Source: Plazaster borealis
Taxonomy: Eukaryota; Echinodermata; Asteroidea; Forcipulatida; Labidiasteridae
Length of the DNA stretch: 64,000 nucleotides
Assembly (NCBI GenBank): GCA_021014325.1
Contig: CM037476.1
Location: forward strand, 20,434,827 to 20,498,826
Reading direction: 5' to 3'
Shown: in pieces, positions 11,428 through 22,800 of the stretch
Numbering within the stretch: position 1 is the stretch's first letter
Layout of the letters: every line of letters begins with the position of its first letter
Translations under genes and position numbers: made by a program
Notes under the pieces: generated by a model
The model's database searches: none
The model's input: the letters and a program-made list of their open reading frames with translations, nothing else
Told to the model about the DNA's origin: nothing

Positions 11428-11582
11428 AGCATCAGGGCTCGATTTCACTAAGCACTAATCAAGATTCATCTTAAGATGAGTTGTCAATATTACCATAGTG
11501 ATTTGTATGGTGACGTCACACTTTACTTAAGTTTGATACACAGTCAAGATCAATCTGTTTGCTATTTGAGAAATCGGCCCCA
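11428..11582. mobile_element. Short MITE with ggctcgatttcac ends
   Basis: Left gggctcgatttcactaagca, right tttgagaaatcggcccca. A related right end (gtgaaatcgacccc) occurs at 59734-59747. Confidence 0.5.
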
Positions 11583-11929
11583 GAGGACGCTACATATTAT
11601 ATTATAAATAGCGTGCTTGCAGACTTCATGATAGTCTTAGTTGTTGCCCATCTGATGTATGCAAACTAATTTGATAACTCAATTTGGGCTTTTCCCCAAC
11701 TTTGGCTTAATATAGGCTCCGTCTCCAGGTCCGGCCTCCGTTCGTAAACATTGTGTGAGAATACAACTTGCTTCAAAATTTATAACAAGCCAGAGCCGGA
11801 GCCGGAGCTGGAGTCCTAGCCAGGGTTAGGAAAAGGCCTTATATTATGGTCGTGATGGTTTTTACCAAAGATTATAGAGCGCTGAAGGTTCTACAGAATA
11901 CGAAGAATACTCTCGCTCGATCCCACCGG

Positions 11930-13580
11930 TCTAGTCAAAGACCGCTGGGATGGGCTGATGAGCTTGTAGAAATTCTTGTTCCGGATGTAATGTTGCATGA
12001 TGGGAATGATTGTACAATGCGCACAACAAGAAAAGAGTCTCCGTTGCTAATGTAAACGATCTTTTATAACCAAACTAAGAAGAATGTCGCGACCGAGCCC
12101 CCCTTTTTTTAATACGAAGCAAAGAATGACAATAATTATTTGCAAAGGATTTACACAACGCAGCTACTTTATTATTGCCAGTCGAATCTTTCGTAAACAG
12201 GAAGAGGTGACCGCGGGTCATTAGGAGGGGGAAGTGCGCATGTGTATATACGTCAGCCCATCCCATCCCCTTTGGATGAGGCGCTGAGACCCAGCGATGA
12301 ATAACACAATGAACCTGAGACCACGTGGTTTACATACTTAGGGCACGCGCGCCAGCCACCAGCTTGATTTTACATACAACGTTGTATAATTTAATGTGAA
12401 CATACGTGGGCGTATGTAGCACCAGCTATCTCCATGGTAACACAAACATTGATTGACGAATTTGATTGATGAATTCATTAATTATTCAAAATTACTATAA
12501 GTGGTTTATTGTTTAAATTACAGTGTTCACATTTTGTTTCTGTTGTGTCCCAGCGGTCGAGCATACTAGCTGGATGCCCCCAAAAGCACAAGTTGTTTAC
12601 AATTTACATAGTTAAGTTCACAAGTTGCAATTCACGTTACGTGTCCCATGGTTGGCATGTAAATTTATGCAAATCACCCCAATGCTTTCAATATTAACCC
12701 ACGCACTTTACTGAACGTCACTCCACCCCTAACGCCCATTGTCTGGACATCTGGACATCAAAACAGCAACACACGCACTCCGCCCCCTCACGTCTAACGT
12801 GGACTCAGAACTGTGAGCATTTTGACGTGGAGATAATCTTCATGGTATTGACATGAACATTAGGCAAATGTAAAAATAGAGCTTAGAAGCTGGTACCTAA
12901 ATGACAGGGGAGACTGCACAACCCACGAAGGACAAGTTTTGTGGTAAGACCAAAGAGGAGGAAAGACTCATGCTCAAACCAAACCAAGCCATTCACCGGG
13001 AGTGAAGCAGCATGTAGCCGGCGGACAGATGGTCAATGGATATATTATATAGCAGCCATTTCGGGAAAATTGTGTTAGCTGACGAGTACCATCGAGGGGC
13101 TTCCCCAAGGATGTGGTTGTGTTTTGTCCCAAAGGATGTGGTTGAACATAACGACTGAGGAGGTGAGAAATAATTTGTGTCTCTTTTGGTCTTTCCATTG
13201 CACAAAAGAAAATGTATATTTTAAAATTATTTTCAAGGTTGTTAGTCGCCTATTTGATTAATTTCAAGGCATTCGGGCAGCAAAATATTAAACCTTCTCA
13301 GTGGACGCCACGCTCTAAGTTCCACCATTATTGGTCTCATTGTTAAGAAGTAAATTGTTATCAAACCATGCCAGGCAGTCGACATGGTGCGGAAGGGTTT
13401 TCTCATTTGCCTTCATTAAAACCATCGAGGGCGCCCTCACAGTTTACCATTCTGACGTTTGCAAGTTGAAACAACTCATGTATCGCTGAAATTGATTGCA
13501 AAACTCATAAACGTAATGACAAGGTACGTTTATACGAGTGTGTAGTAAAATTAAAATCTGATATTAGGTATCAAAACAAA
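11930..13580. repeat. Old segmental duplication, copy 1
   Basis: Ordered blocks shared with 14730-17220: gatgagcttgtaga...gcatgatggga; a block with aaagaatgacaataattatt and acaggaagaggtgacc; a block with gcagcatgtagc.ggc.gacag; and a block with tattggtc, tcaaacca and gagggcgccc. No coding frame is conserved between copies. Confidence 0.65.
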
Positions 13581-14076
13581 AATATAACTTTTTCAAACTT
13601 GGGATTAACACTACAGCCAAACCATTTTGGGTGATATTTTGTGACGGATTCCCTGCCTGCTATTAGCAAACAAATTACTGAGACAATAATAATTGCTTAC
13701 TCCCTGGAATTGGCTGAGATTAATCTTGAGATGTGTTCTCAATCTTAGTAGACCTAGAGGTCAAAAGAAGGTAGTCGGTCGGCGCTCGGATAAAGACAGG
13801 CACTGGTCTTACAGGCCCAATGATTTCATTGGATACAAGATAAACATGCAGTGTCGTCAGCTTTCCATAAGTGTTAACACCTCCATGGTCCGAGGTGATG
13901 TAATTGTCAGCTTGCACTTCCGATCGTCCGTGCTGCAGCGTGTGCATAATGTTAGTACAACATGTAATGTTGTTTAATTTACTATGTAATTCACTATATA
14001 CATGTACGTGTACGGATGAATTGACTGCGAATCTCTGTGTGAAATGAAAGCGAGGTCTAAGGTGTATCTGGAGTTA

Positions 14077-14700
14077 TTAAAGGGACACGTTGCCTTCGGG
14101 TTGGGCGCTGTTGGGCGCTTTTGGGCTATAACAAGCGTTTGATGTATAATGAGCACGGTCGGAAAGATGTTTAAAAAGTAGAATATAATTATCCACACAA
14201 ACGTGCCTTAGAAATGCTTCGCTTTTGCTCACTTTCGCGAAACAAAACGCTCCGCCATTTATGGGAGTCAAGATTTTGACTCCCATAAATGGCGGACAAA
14301 TTCTATTAGTCTTATTTCCAGTCGCAGCTGTTGAACTATCCATTTTGACAGTGCGATGTGGACGTGTTTACTATACACACATGTCGTCGAGTAGAGAATG
14401 GTATATTACCCGGTGTTCATGTGATAGGTTTACCAGGCCACAGGCTACGGCGCCAGCCTACTGCTCTTCATCACGCATTATTGACCATTACACCGACGAT
14501 CGTATCGACGGCTTGAAATACGTATACATTTCGCGGGACACGTCTCGGGGGTCAGAGGTCAATGTTTGTTTGTTTTAATTACCATTCACTAATTATAACA
14601 CATTAAAGGTGTTTTATTGCAATAACAACTCTTAATAAGTATAAGGAACACCTCCAAACAGTAAAATTTCATGAGATTTGAAGGCAACGTGTCCCTTTAA
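14077..14700. mobile_element. TTAA MITE, family K, with central 20-bp palindrome
   Basis: Starts TTAAAGGGACACGTTGCCTT and ends AAGGCAACGTGTCCCTTTAA. At 14252-14295 two perfect 20-base arms (CCGCCATTTATGGGAGTCAA) flank GATT. Confidence 0.85.
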
Positions 14701-14729
14701 TCACGAGCCTCGAAGTGTGACGTCAGATG

Positions 14730-17220
14730 TTCAGGCTGGGCGCTGATGAGCTTGTACACAATCATGTTCAGCAGGATGTAGTGATGCATGATGGGACTGA
14801 TTGTGGCGCCCATTGGCGCAATGCGCACAATCACAACGCGTACACACCATCGATCTCCATAATACTGTATTCATGGCGATCTATGATAATGCAAACGATT
14901 AATTAGCAGTCTTCTTTTAAAACAAAAGTTGCAAGAAGAATAGAACTATTCAGGTAAACTATTAAAGTTGCGATCGAGCCCTATTTTAAGTACAAGCCAA
15001 AGAATGATAGTAATTATTTTCCAATAATTGTTTTCAATGGATTTCCAAAATTTACTTCCAAGGATTTACACCATAATTATAGAGATCATTATTGATAGAG
15101 GTCGCATCTTTGGTAAAACAGGAAGAGGTGACCAGGTGATTTATGAAGTCAGAGAAAATGGACCAATGAGCGTGCTGATACGTCAGCTCATCCCAGCGCC
15201 TTAGTTCGCGCTCATTGGCCCAACCTGCGCGTACAAAGCTGTGCTTTTTCCATTGTTTGATCGTCGTTTTAATCTCTAATTTTAATCTGGTGGCGTGATG
15301 ACGTCAATGAATACGACGTCACTGCATAAGGTGCATTAACAACCCTGCGATGCCCCGCCCCTGTCAGATTTACACGACTGTCATTGGTTACTGCAGCCAG
15401 TTTTTCAAAGCTAATGACCTTTCCAGATGTTGTAGAGACAGTTTGAAAAAAAAGTAACAACAAATAGTTTTGAATTGTTTGTATTATTAGTATGTATTTA
15501 CACTTATAAAAAACGCAGTATTTTTTGGTGCACAAGCCTATGTAGAAAGTGTTTTCTAACTGGAGATTCCGAGTCCATGAGTCACACTGCCTTTATGGTC
15601 ATAGACTATGTCAATCGGGCCTGTCTGAGGATAGAACTTAAGGGTTTAATCTGTTTTTACTAAAAACTGAACGAGTAATTATTCGGAGGCCTGTGGTCAA
15701 TCCACTCTAAGATTCGGTTGTCCGGAGGACTGCCACGCAAGCGAACTAATTATGTTTTACAGAGGGACAGATATACCACCTTAATCAGACCCCAGCAGAA
15801 CGGTGCTGAGTTACCACTAATACGACGAGGGATTGTGTAAAAGTTTTGGAAGTTGGATGGCCCCGGCCGATATAAAATAAAAGTTCACATTCTGTTTGCC
15901 AAAGTCATGCCACCCCTATCTTTCTGGTTCACCTGATAACGGAATATCTGAATACCATTGTGCGGAGTTTTCGGGCTGGGAAAAACACTTTGCCCTATTG
16001 AATGTTAGATTTTAAGATAACCCAAATTCCTGATTCTCTGTATCACCTGTTGAAAGTGAAATCAACCAATCATCAAGCTGCTTCACACAGGGGGGACAAG
16101 AATGGCCCCACCCCCACCGAATGTTATTAGATAACCCAAATTCTCGATAGTTAGGTGTCACGTTGTTAAAAGTGAAACGAACCAATCAGCAAGCTGCTTC
16201 GTGACAAACACAACACCGTGCCATGTGCACGAATAGAGCACGATTTGACGGCATGATTAAATTCCAAGCCACGAGTTTCCCACAACAGGACAGCAATCTC
16301 GCCCCTAGCAATGTCGCCCCTACAAAGTCACCCTCTGCAAAGTCGCCTCCATGGCAAAGTCGCCCCTACGTGACTTTTTAGGGGGCCACTTTGCTAGGGG
16401 TGAGATGACTGGCATACATTATTAATATAGGACGTTGTCCGATAGTGTGGTGGGAACTTAAAAAATTCAGTCAAAATCCGCCAGCTACAAAACGGCGCGG
16501 TGCTAATTTTGGTCTAGCAGTTGGTCTCCTCTTTTGCAATGACATGAAGAAGGGGGAGTCCAACCTGGGATTACTATGGTCTGATTCCGTGGTCAGACCA
16601 AGCTTTTTAGCGGGAGCATAAAGCAGCATGTAGCAGGCAGACAGATTTCGGCCGTCACTTCGGAAAATGTTGGACGCGTGGTTACTTTGTTGACGAAATG
16701 AACTGACAAATAAACTGGACGAGAAGGAATGACAACTTCTCAGTTCTCTTACTTTAGTTTTTTTCATTGCACATTTTGTATACTTTTTTAATTGCCTTCA
16801 CAATGTTTTACAAAGTAAGGCGGCGTTCGCCTACATACACTGTCAAAACAATATATAAACAAAAATAATACAAAAAGTAAACATCTTAAACCCACTCCCT
16901 GATTAATCTCTTAAAGTAAATTATTTTAGATGGGAACAGAAAAACATTGGGCGCCACTTATTGGTCCTACCGCAAAGAAGTGTTATCAAACCAGTCAGTC
17001 GCCTGGCACGACGTTTTCCAACTGGCCTTCATTAGTTCTTGATGTAATAGGACCGATGAGGGCGCCCCTTAGTTTTTCCGCTCCGTCGTTTTTAACTTGA
17101 AATCATACTAATGCTGAAATTTATGTGTTTTAGCGTCACGACATACTAGAAAGGCACAGTTATACGATTGTGTTATAAATTCAAATTATAATGATAAAGT
17201 GTTAAAGTAAAATACTGTTT
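14730..17220. repeat. Old segmental duplication, copy 2
   Basis: Same block order as 11930-13580 but longer. The extra 0.8 kb (about 15300-16500) includes the two repeats at 16015 and 16128. Divergence suggests an old event. Confidence 0.65.
15165..15333. mobile_element. Family H MITE remnant
   Basis: Contains cgctcattggcccaacctgc, gcgtacaaa, tttccattgtttgatcg and gatgacgtcaatg, then gcataaggtgcatt, matching the 7036-7213 element. Confidence 0.45.
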
Positions 17221-17366
17221 CTACAAGACCAAGACCGTAACTTGTGATTATGCGGAAATAAGGAATGTTTTAAGTTGATAATATGGTAATATGATTATGC
17301 AATGGTGCAATTGAAATATCGATTATACTTAATTACATAATTACATAATTTAAATATTTTGTGGTC

Positions 17367-17764
17367 TTTAAAGGGTCTGTATACGTTTGGTAATGAAAAT
17401 TAAGGGCAATAAAATCTTACTTGTTAAGAAGTTTAGCAGCTTTGGATAGTACAATTCATTTTGAGAAACTTGTCACTTCGAAGTACTGCGGTTGTATAAA
17501 AAGATATCACTTTTTATCCCACAAAAATTTGAATCTGAGAAGCGTTACTGCAGTAACGTTTCTCAGATTGTGTATTCCAATTGCAGATTATTCTTCCTGC
17601 GTGGACATAACCGTTCCAGATTTTCGGCAATATCTCAAAAACGCTACCACCTTTTGAAATGAAATTTTCACAGGTTAGTTTTACGGCATATATCTACAAC
17701 TACACAAGCCTAGGATTGAAACAAACAGTGGTTTCCAATTACCAAACGTATACAATCCCTTTAA
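17367..17764. mobile_element. TTAA MITE, family D
   Basis: Starts tttaaagggtctgtatacg and ends cgtatacaatccctttaa. Full length with the central gcgttactgcagtaacg palindrome. Confidence 0.85.
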
Positions 17765-17986
17765 TAAGTGGTTTACACACCATGTCTTGTGCGAAATAGA
17801 CTGAATTATATGGACCTTCTAGTTGCTGCAACCCTGCATGGTGAAGTCACAATATAATCTTGGCTTACGAAACTGTACTAATAATGTTAAGTAGGTTTAA
17901 TCGCCGCAATACCTTTGTTTTAGTGACTAGATCTCTTCTCAATTGGTCTAAACCGATTAATAGAGGTTCTCGAGAACCCCCCCCAA

Positions 17987-18021
17987 AAAAAACAAACAAA
18001 CAAACAAACAAACAAACAAAC
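17987..18021. repeat. (ACAA)n microsatellite
   Basis: About eight uninterrupted aaac/acaa units. Confidence 0.9.
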
Positions 18022-18205
18022 GCTATGAAGCCCCCAAAATAATATTATACGTGTCCAAGAGACATTAATGCATGCACCGTTACACCATCCTACTTATTTT
18101 GTCAGTAGGTATGCCTTTAGGCATATAGGAATTATACTGTGAGGGGGGTCGTGTGTCTCGGATTTTCTGAGTCAGTGGTTTTCCCAAAATAAATGGGACT
18201 TTCCA

Positions 18206-18427
18206 CACTGCAAAAAATGGGGTGATAAAATTGACACCATCATGTGTTATCACATAATATAGATACCAAGACACGAATCAACATTTAAAGTTAAAGTAAC
18301 ACTAATTTCTGCCAACACAATTACATTGGTGTTATTTTAACACGCTATGATGTTAATTTTGATTCTCTCTGGGGTGTCTATATTCTGACAACACCCATGG
18401 TGTCAATTTTAACATTTTTTTGTGTGG
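18206..18427. mobile_element. Palindromic MITE, family J
   Basis: Ends cactgcaaaaaatggggtg and tttttttgtgtgg. Internal gtgttattttaacac arms as at 11057. Confidence 0.75.
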
Positions 18428-19148
18428 CTTCGGTTCAGAGGGGGAACTTGTGGATATTGAGATTTTTTGAAGAAAAAAAGTAACGGAGTAATAATTTTGT
18501 TTAAATATAAAACCTACTAGGAAATTTAGTTCATGGAAGGGTTTCAAGACATAAATTTGCTTAGTTATTTAACCTAAATGAACCAATAATACTTAATAGT
18601 CAGAATGTTTTGGGTGATATTTTGCTTAGCAAACTAAGTGAATAAAATTTATTATGTTTGCGTAATAGCTGTTTTAGCTACCGGTAACTTTTCCAGCGAA
18701 TTGACCAACAATTAGGCTACAATTTGAAGCCACTAATTGAACGAATTGTGTTTATTGGCAGGCACAGAACTGTGTAGATAATGTGACTGTGTAGAATGTA
18801 GATGCATCCACCACATGATATTATTTTTGTATGATGGCTTAGTTCATTTTCATTTTTCACCATGATTAATTTATCATTCTAAATCACAGTGGGTGATATC
18901 GATTGGTCAGACGGTAGGAGGGTTGACCTTGTACCGTGTAAATCCATTCCCAACGTGATATCTTACTTCATGAAGGATAACATAGTAAGGGGCTGTTAAC
19001 AAAGGGGAACTTCCAGATTTTCTTGAAGTTAAGAAGACGAACCCTTTTGAGCACAGATACAATTTACTCATTTTTAATAACAGTTTATGAGCCGCTGGAT
19101 CTATACAGTGTCTGATGGACTATAGCTTTATGTGTAAGGAGGGTATGG

Positions 19149-19733
19149 TTTATTGCTACTCATTCTTTCCCCGAACAGTCGCCTGGTGAAACGCCCTCCC
19201 TTTGAGAACCTTATTCTCACTATCATTTGAGGTGTTTAGTGGGGCAGTCGCACCAACCAATCCACAATGTAGGCCTTCACATGAAATATGCTAATTACAG
19301 ACATGCATGCGCACAGACCCTTTTGGTTGGCAAACTCCAAAGAGTTGTGCACTAGTAGGCAGACGCACAAACGCGTATGCGTCACGCCATCATCAGCCCC
19401 ATACACAAAGGGGCGGGATCCCTAATTCTGCCGACCAGTAGTGTTAGTGCGCACGCGCGTTGTGCCTTTACATACTTCATGGGAGGGTCTGTTTCATTGG
19501 TCCTCCTTTTTCTCGCACCGTGTATCATTTGACACCACACCTGGTACCCACGCTGCGCATGTACATCAAGTCTCTCTGGGCGTTGTGTCCTGACTGGCGG
19601 ACAATGCTGAGTTACCACCGTAAAGGTTGAACACCTTGTTTGAGAATAGGTGCCCTCGTGGAAACACACTAAAATGATTTTTGTTACAGTTTATATATAT
19701 ATATATACAAATCTTAATAAATAAAGCGATGAA
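19149..19733 (-). other. Predicted deiodinase 3' UTR with AATAAA signal
   Basis: The first canonical AATAAA on the minus strand after the stop lies at 19154-19149, giving a 3' UTR near 0.6 kb. A second AATAAA lies at about 18750. A SECIS should lie in this interval or beyond. I checked every RTGA on the minus strand to about 18780 and found none with the proper helix, apical AA and opposing GA. The nearest is a short hairpin at 19226-19195 (ATGA, six paired bases, loop UAAGG), which is too small. The UTR also contains a TA microsatellite at 19691-19706. Confidence 0.4.
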
Positions 19734-19892
19734 CTATCTTCCATTGGTGGCAAAGTAGCTCTCTAACCAACTCCGTGTGTTGTCAGTCATGAGGACGCTC
19801 GGTTCCATCATCTGCTTCCCGATGTTGTTGCCGATGTACGCTACTTTGTCCCCCTCAAAGGCAAACATTCTGTCCGGGTGTGCATTGTACGT
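19734..19892 (-). CDS. dio: Deiodinase coding exon 7 (C-terminus, stop)
   Basis: The acceptor is CTTTTTTTCTTCGAACAG. It encodes 52 residues (293-344) and TAG. TYNAHPDRMFAFEGDKVAYIG matches the family's YAA.PERL.II..G...Y.G block, and NTRSWLESYF matches the final helix (VR.WLE). The segment between them (NNIGKQMMEPSVLMTD) replaces the usual GP/Y.....E loop. Confidence 0.93.
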   Translation of the reverse strand, partial: TYNAHPDRMFAFEGDKVAYIGNNIGKQMMEPSVLMTDNTRSWLESYFATNGR

Positions 19893-22800
19893 CTGTTCGA
19901 AGAAAAAAAGAGAAAACAACTACAGTCAGCCTTCGTTCTGGTATATAGACACCTTGTGTAGGACGTCACAAATCGAACAACGCCCTCAACGAGGTCAAAG
20001 GAAGACCTATCATTGGCTGAGAGTTGTGCGTGGTGCGTATACTCGCTTGTACGTTTCCTTTGTTTGATCTCAGCGATTGCTGCCTATGCAAGTTTTTTTT
20101 AAAGAAAGTTCTTTACACAAAGAACACTGTGTCGTCAAATGATGAGAGCAACCACAGTCAAACAGTGCAGTAAATATACACACCCCTCTTTGTTAAATGG
20201 TGTCACCCGCATACTTCTCTATGCTCTCTCACTGACCTCTGGAGGTTCTTGTTTTTTTCCAGAAACATCCCATTGGTGCTGTACACACAATTCAAACCAA
20301 GTACTTGTGTATTTCTTGACTCTGGCGGTTTCTCAGACACGCCCTCATCGGTTTTGTACACACAAAATCCAGACCGTGGACGTACTTGGTTGGTCAATAC
20401 ATGACCGGGATTTGTTTTTGTTTGGCGGGAGTCCTCGGTTTGAATACGTACACGTGCTGACCAAAGTATAGCCTTTAATCAAGGCACACGCGGCACCCCC
20501 AGATGTCACGCACGAAAAAAGTCTAGCGCGAGCGGCGAAGCCGCGAAGCGCCTTTTACCAACCTGTTTTGGGGCTTTATGTTTTTCTTTACTTTTTGTAC
20601 CGATTTTGGTAGGAGAAATGTTATGCATAATGCAATAGATCGCTTTGATGTTGGCCAATAAGAAGATACAATTACTTGCATGACGTCACATGAACGTTTC
20701 ATGCAAATTATTAGCAAGATGGCGACTACCACTATCACCAGTTGACGACAAATTGTTTCAGCAAAGCATGCGCATTAGCTGCTCAACAAATGAACATTTC
20801 CGGTGAACTTAAGCCATGCCACAGCAGTGTCATGCTATTATAAATATATTGGAACTTAGAGGTTTATTTTTAAATCTCCCCACAGGTAGGCCTAGCTACG
20901 TGGGTGTAGACACAGCGGGGTTTTCAATCATGGACACGGACGATTCCTACCTCCAGATGCATGATCATGCATAGCCAGGCCGATGTTGTTTGTTGTCATG
21001 ATTTGTCATTTTCCATGTTATCTTTTACAGCCTAAAATCGTCCTATTTTAGGTTATCGATTGTCAAATTTAAATAAATATTTGCCAGACAGTATTACCCA
21101 TCTAAATATAGAAGAGTCTAATATCTAGCTGACGGTGATTGGTTAAAAGAAATTGCAAATTTTTAGCAGCGTTTTATACACGCTTACCTGGGCCCAATTT
21201 CATTAACGGTATGCAAATGTTCGTGCTAGCTGTAGCAGAAAAATGCTCGTTCATAAGCGTATTTCACAGGTTAGCAAGAAAATTAGGCGGCCAGCTTGCG
21301 CGTTCACCATGTATTTGATTTGTTACGTCACTCATTTTCATACAGTAAGCACCGGAAGGTAAGCATGCCTTTTCGTGTGCTTACGGTTAGCAGCGCTATG
21401 AAATGGAAACTCGCTCAGTAAGCACAACATCGGCCGTTAAGCAGCTCTATAGGCCCTGGTGACTCTTCAAAATGGTGTGTCGTGCGAGCAAGAGGGGGGG
21501 GGGCAATATCAATTGATTATCGATACGTAATTGGAGACTAATAAAATGTGTAGGCTACCACCGACCTGTGCGAAGCTGTTGGTCATGGTGTCTAAGACGA
21601 TTCGGACGAGGCTGTCGTCGAGAGGGTCGTCCGTAAACGTGCGGTGGTGTGCCTTGTCTGCTTCTAACAGCAAGCTACAAAGTAGTCAAAGAATAGTGAG
21701 GAAACCAATCAATTATAATTATTAAAAAAGTGTTCGAATTCATCCAGAAGTTTTGGGAAAACAAAACATGATTGAGTAATTGAGAAGAGATAGCAAGTCT
21801 TTGGATTTGCCCAGAAGGTTCTGGTTAGGTTACTTATTAGGGGATCAGGTTGGCTCAGTGGTTTCTTTCCCTGCCTTTCCCCTCTGTGAGAACCCGGTTC
21901 GAATCCCACCTCAGACCGGAGCCTTGCACGTGGATTGGGTTTTCAGTCACTGCCTGATTGCGTGTGTTTTCCTCCATTGGGGTTTTCCTCCCACATCTAA
22001 AACTGATAACTTATTCTCGTTTCCATATTCATCCTGTTATTGGCGCTAATTGTGGATGTGTAATATAATAAAATAAAAAAGTGAAAAACTAGTGATGAAG
22101 CGGTTGCTACCCACAATTCCACTTTTGTGTCTCGGTTTAGTTTTCAGATAGCTGTTTATTGCCTAAAAGTTCGCAGAATCATAACTCTGTCTAACTAAGA
22201 ATTACTGACCTGTCCGTGGACACATGACTTTCGAAACTGACTTTCAGACAACGCAGTTTGGAAGTAAATTATGTTCAAGGATGCCGGTGAAATATGAACT
22301 CCATTGTGATGATTATTTTCAAGAGGTTTTCAGAAGTAATTTAGGATGTCTCACAAGTTGTGCTGGCTCTATGCTCAATTTATGTTTCGATAGTAACATC
22401 ATTGGTCTGGTGTTATCTTTACCCTTAAAAAAACCATTGAAGCGAGGGACATGTCTGTTTGCAACGCCCCTGGTGGTACGTCAGCACATGCTGTCAAGCT
22501 TTTTCCCACAGGCTAAGAGGGTTTGTTTTGCGTTTTCAACGATTTGTGCTGTGTGCATGCCCAAGTATTGCCTGTGTTAATTTCAGCTGATTTGTTCATT
22601 TAGTTTATTAAGTTCTATAATTTGGTTCTATTTACCATTGACAGTTGACTTACCTAATGTGTAGGCTAAATTAAAGGATGCTTTGGAAGTTTGTCTTGCC
22701 CGTTCTAAACCAAATCGCTGTCCCATGTTAATTGACACCCCCTCATAGGACGTGTTGCATGGTCCAGCTTAGGATATCATGGCATTATGAGCTTGCCAGT

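Larger units (their letters stand above)
4742..19733. other. Intergenic / 3' flanks, no gene seen
   Basis: Lies between the left gene's stop and the deiodinase stop. Apart from the listed repeats and the 3' UTRs, I find no coding exon with splice signals. Candidate AATAAA signals for the left gene include about 6099 and 8116. Confidence 0.5.

Noticed and set aside
14225..14578. 117-codon plus-strand frame
   Set aside because: Crosses the palindrome centre of a TTAA element and is mirrored on the other strand.
19195..19226. Possible SECIS (ATGA, short stem, AAG loop)
   Set aside because: Only six base pairs, apical loop too small, and no proper GA quartet at the right distance.
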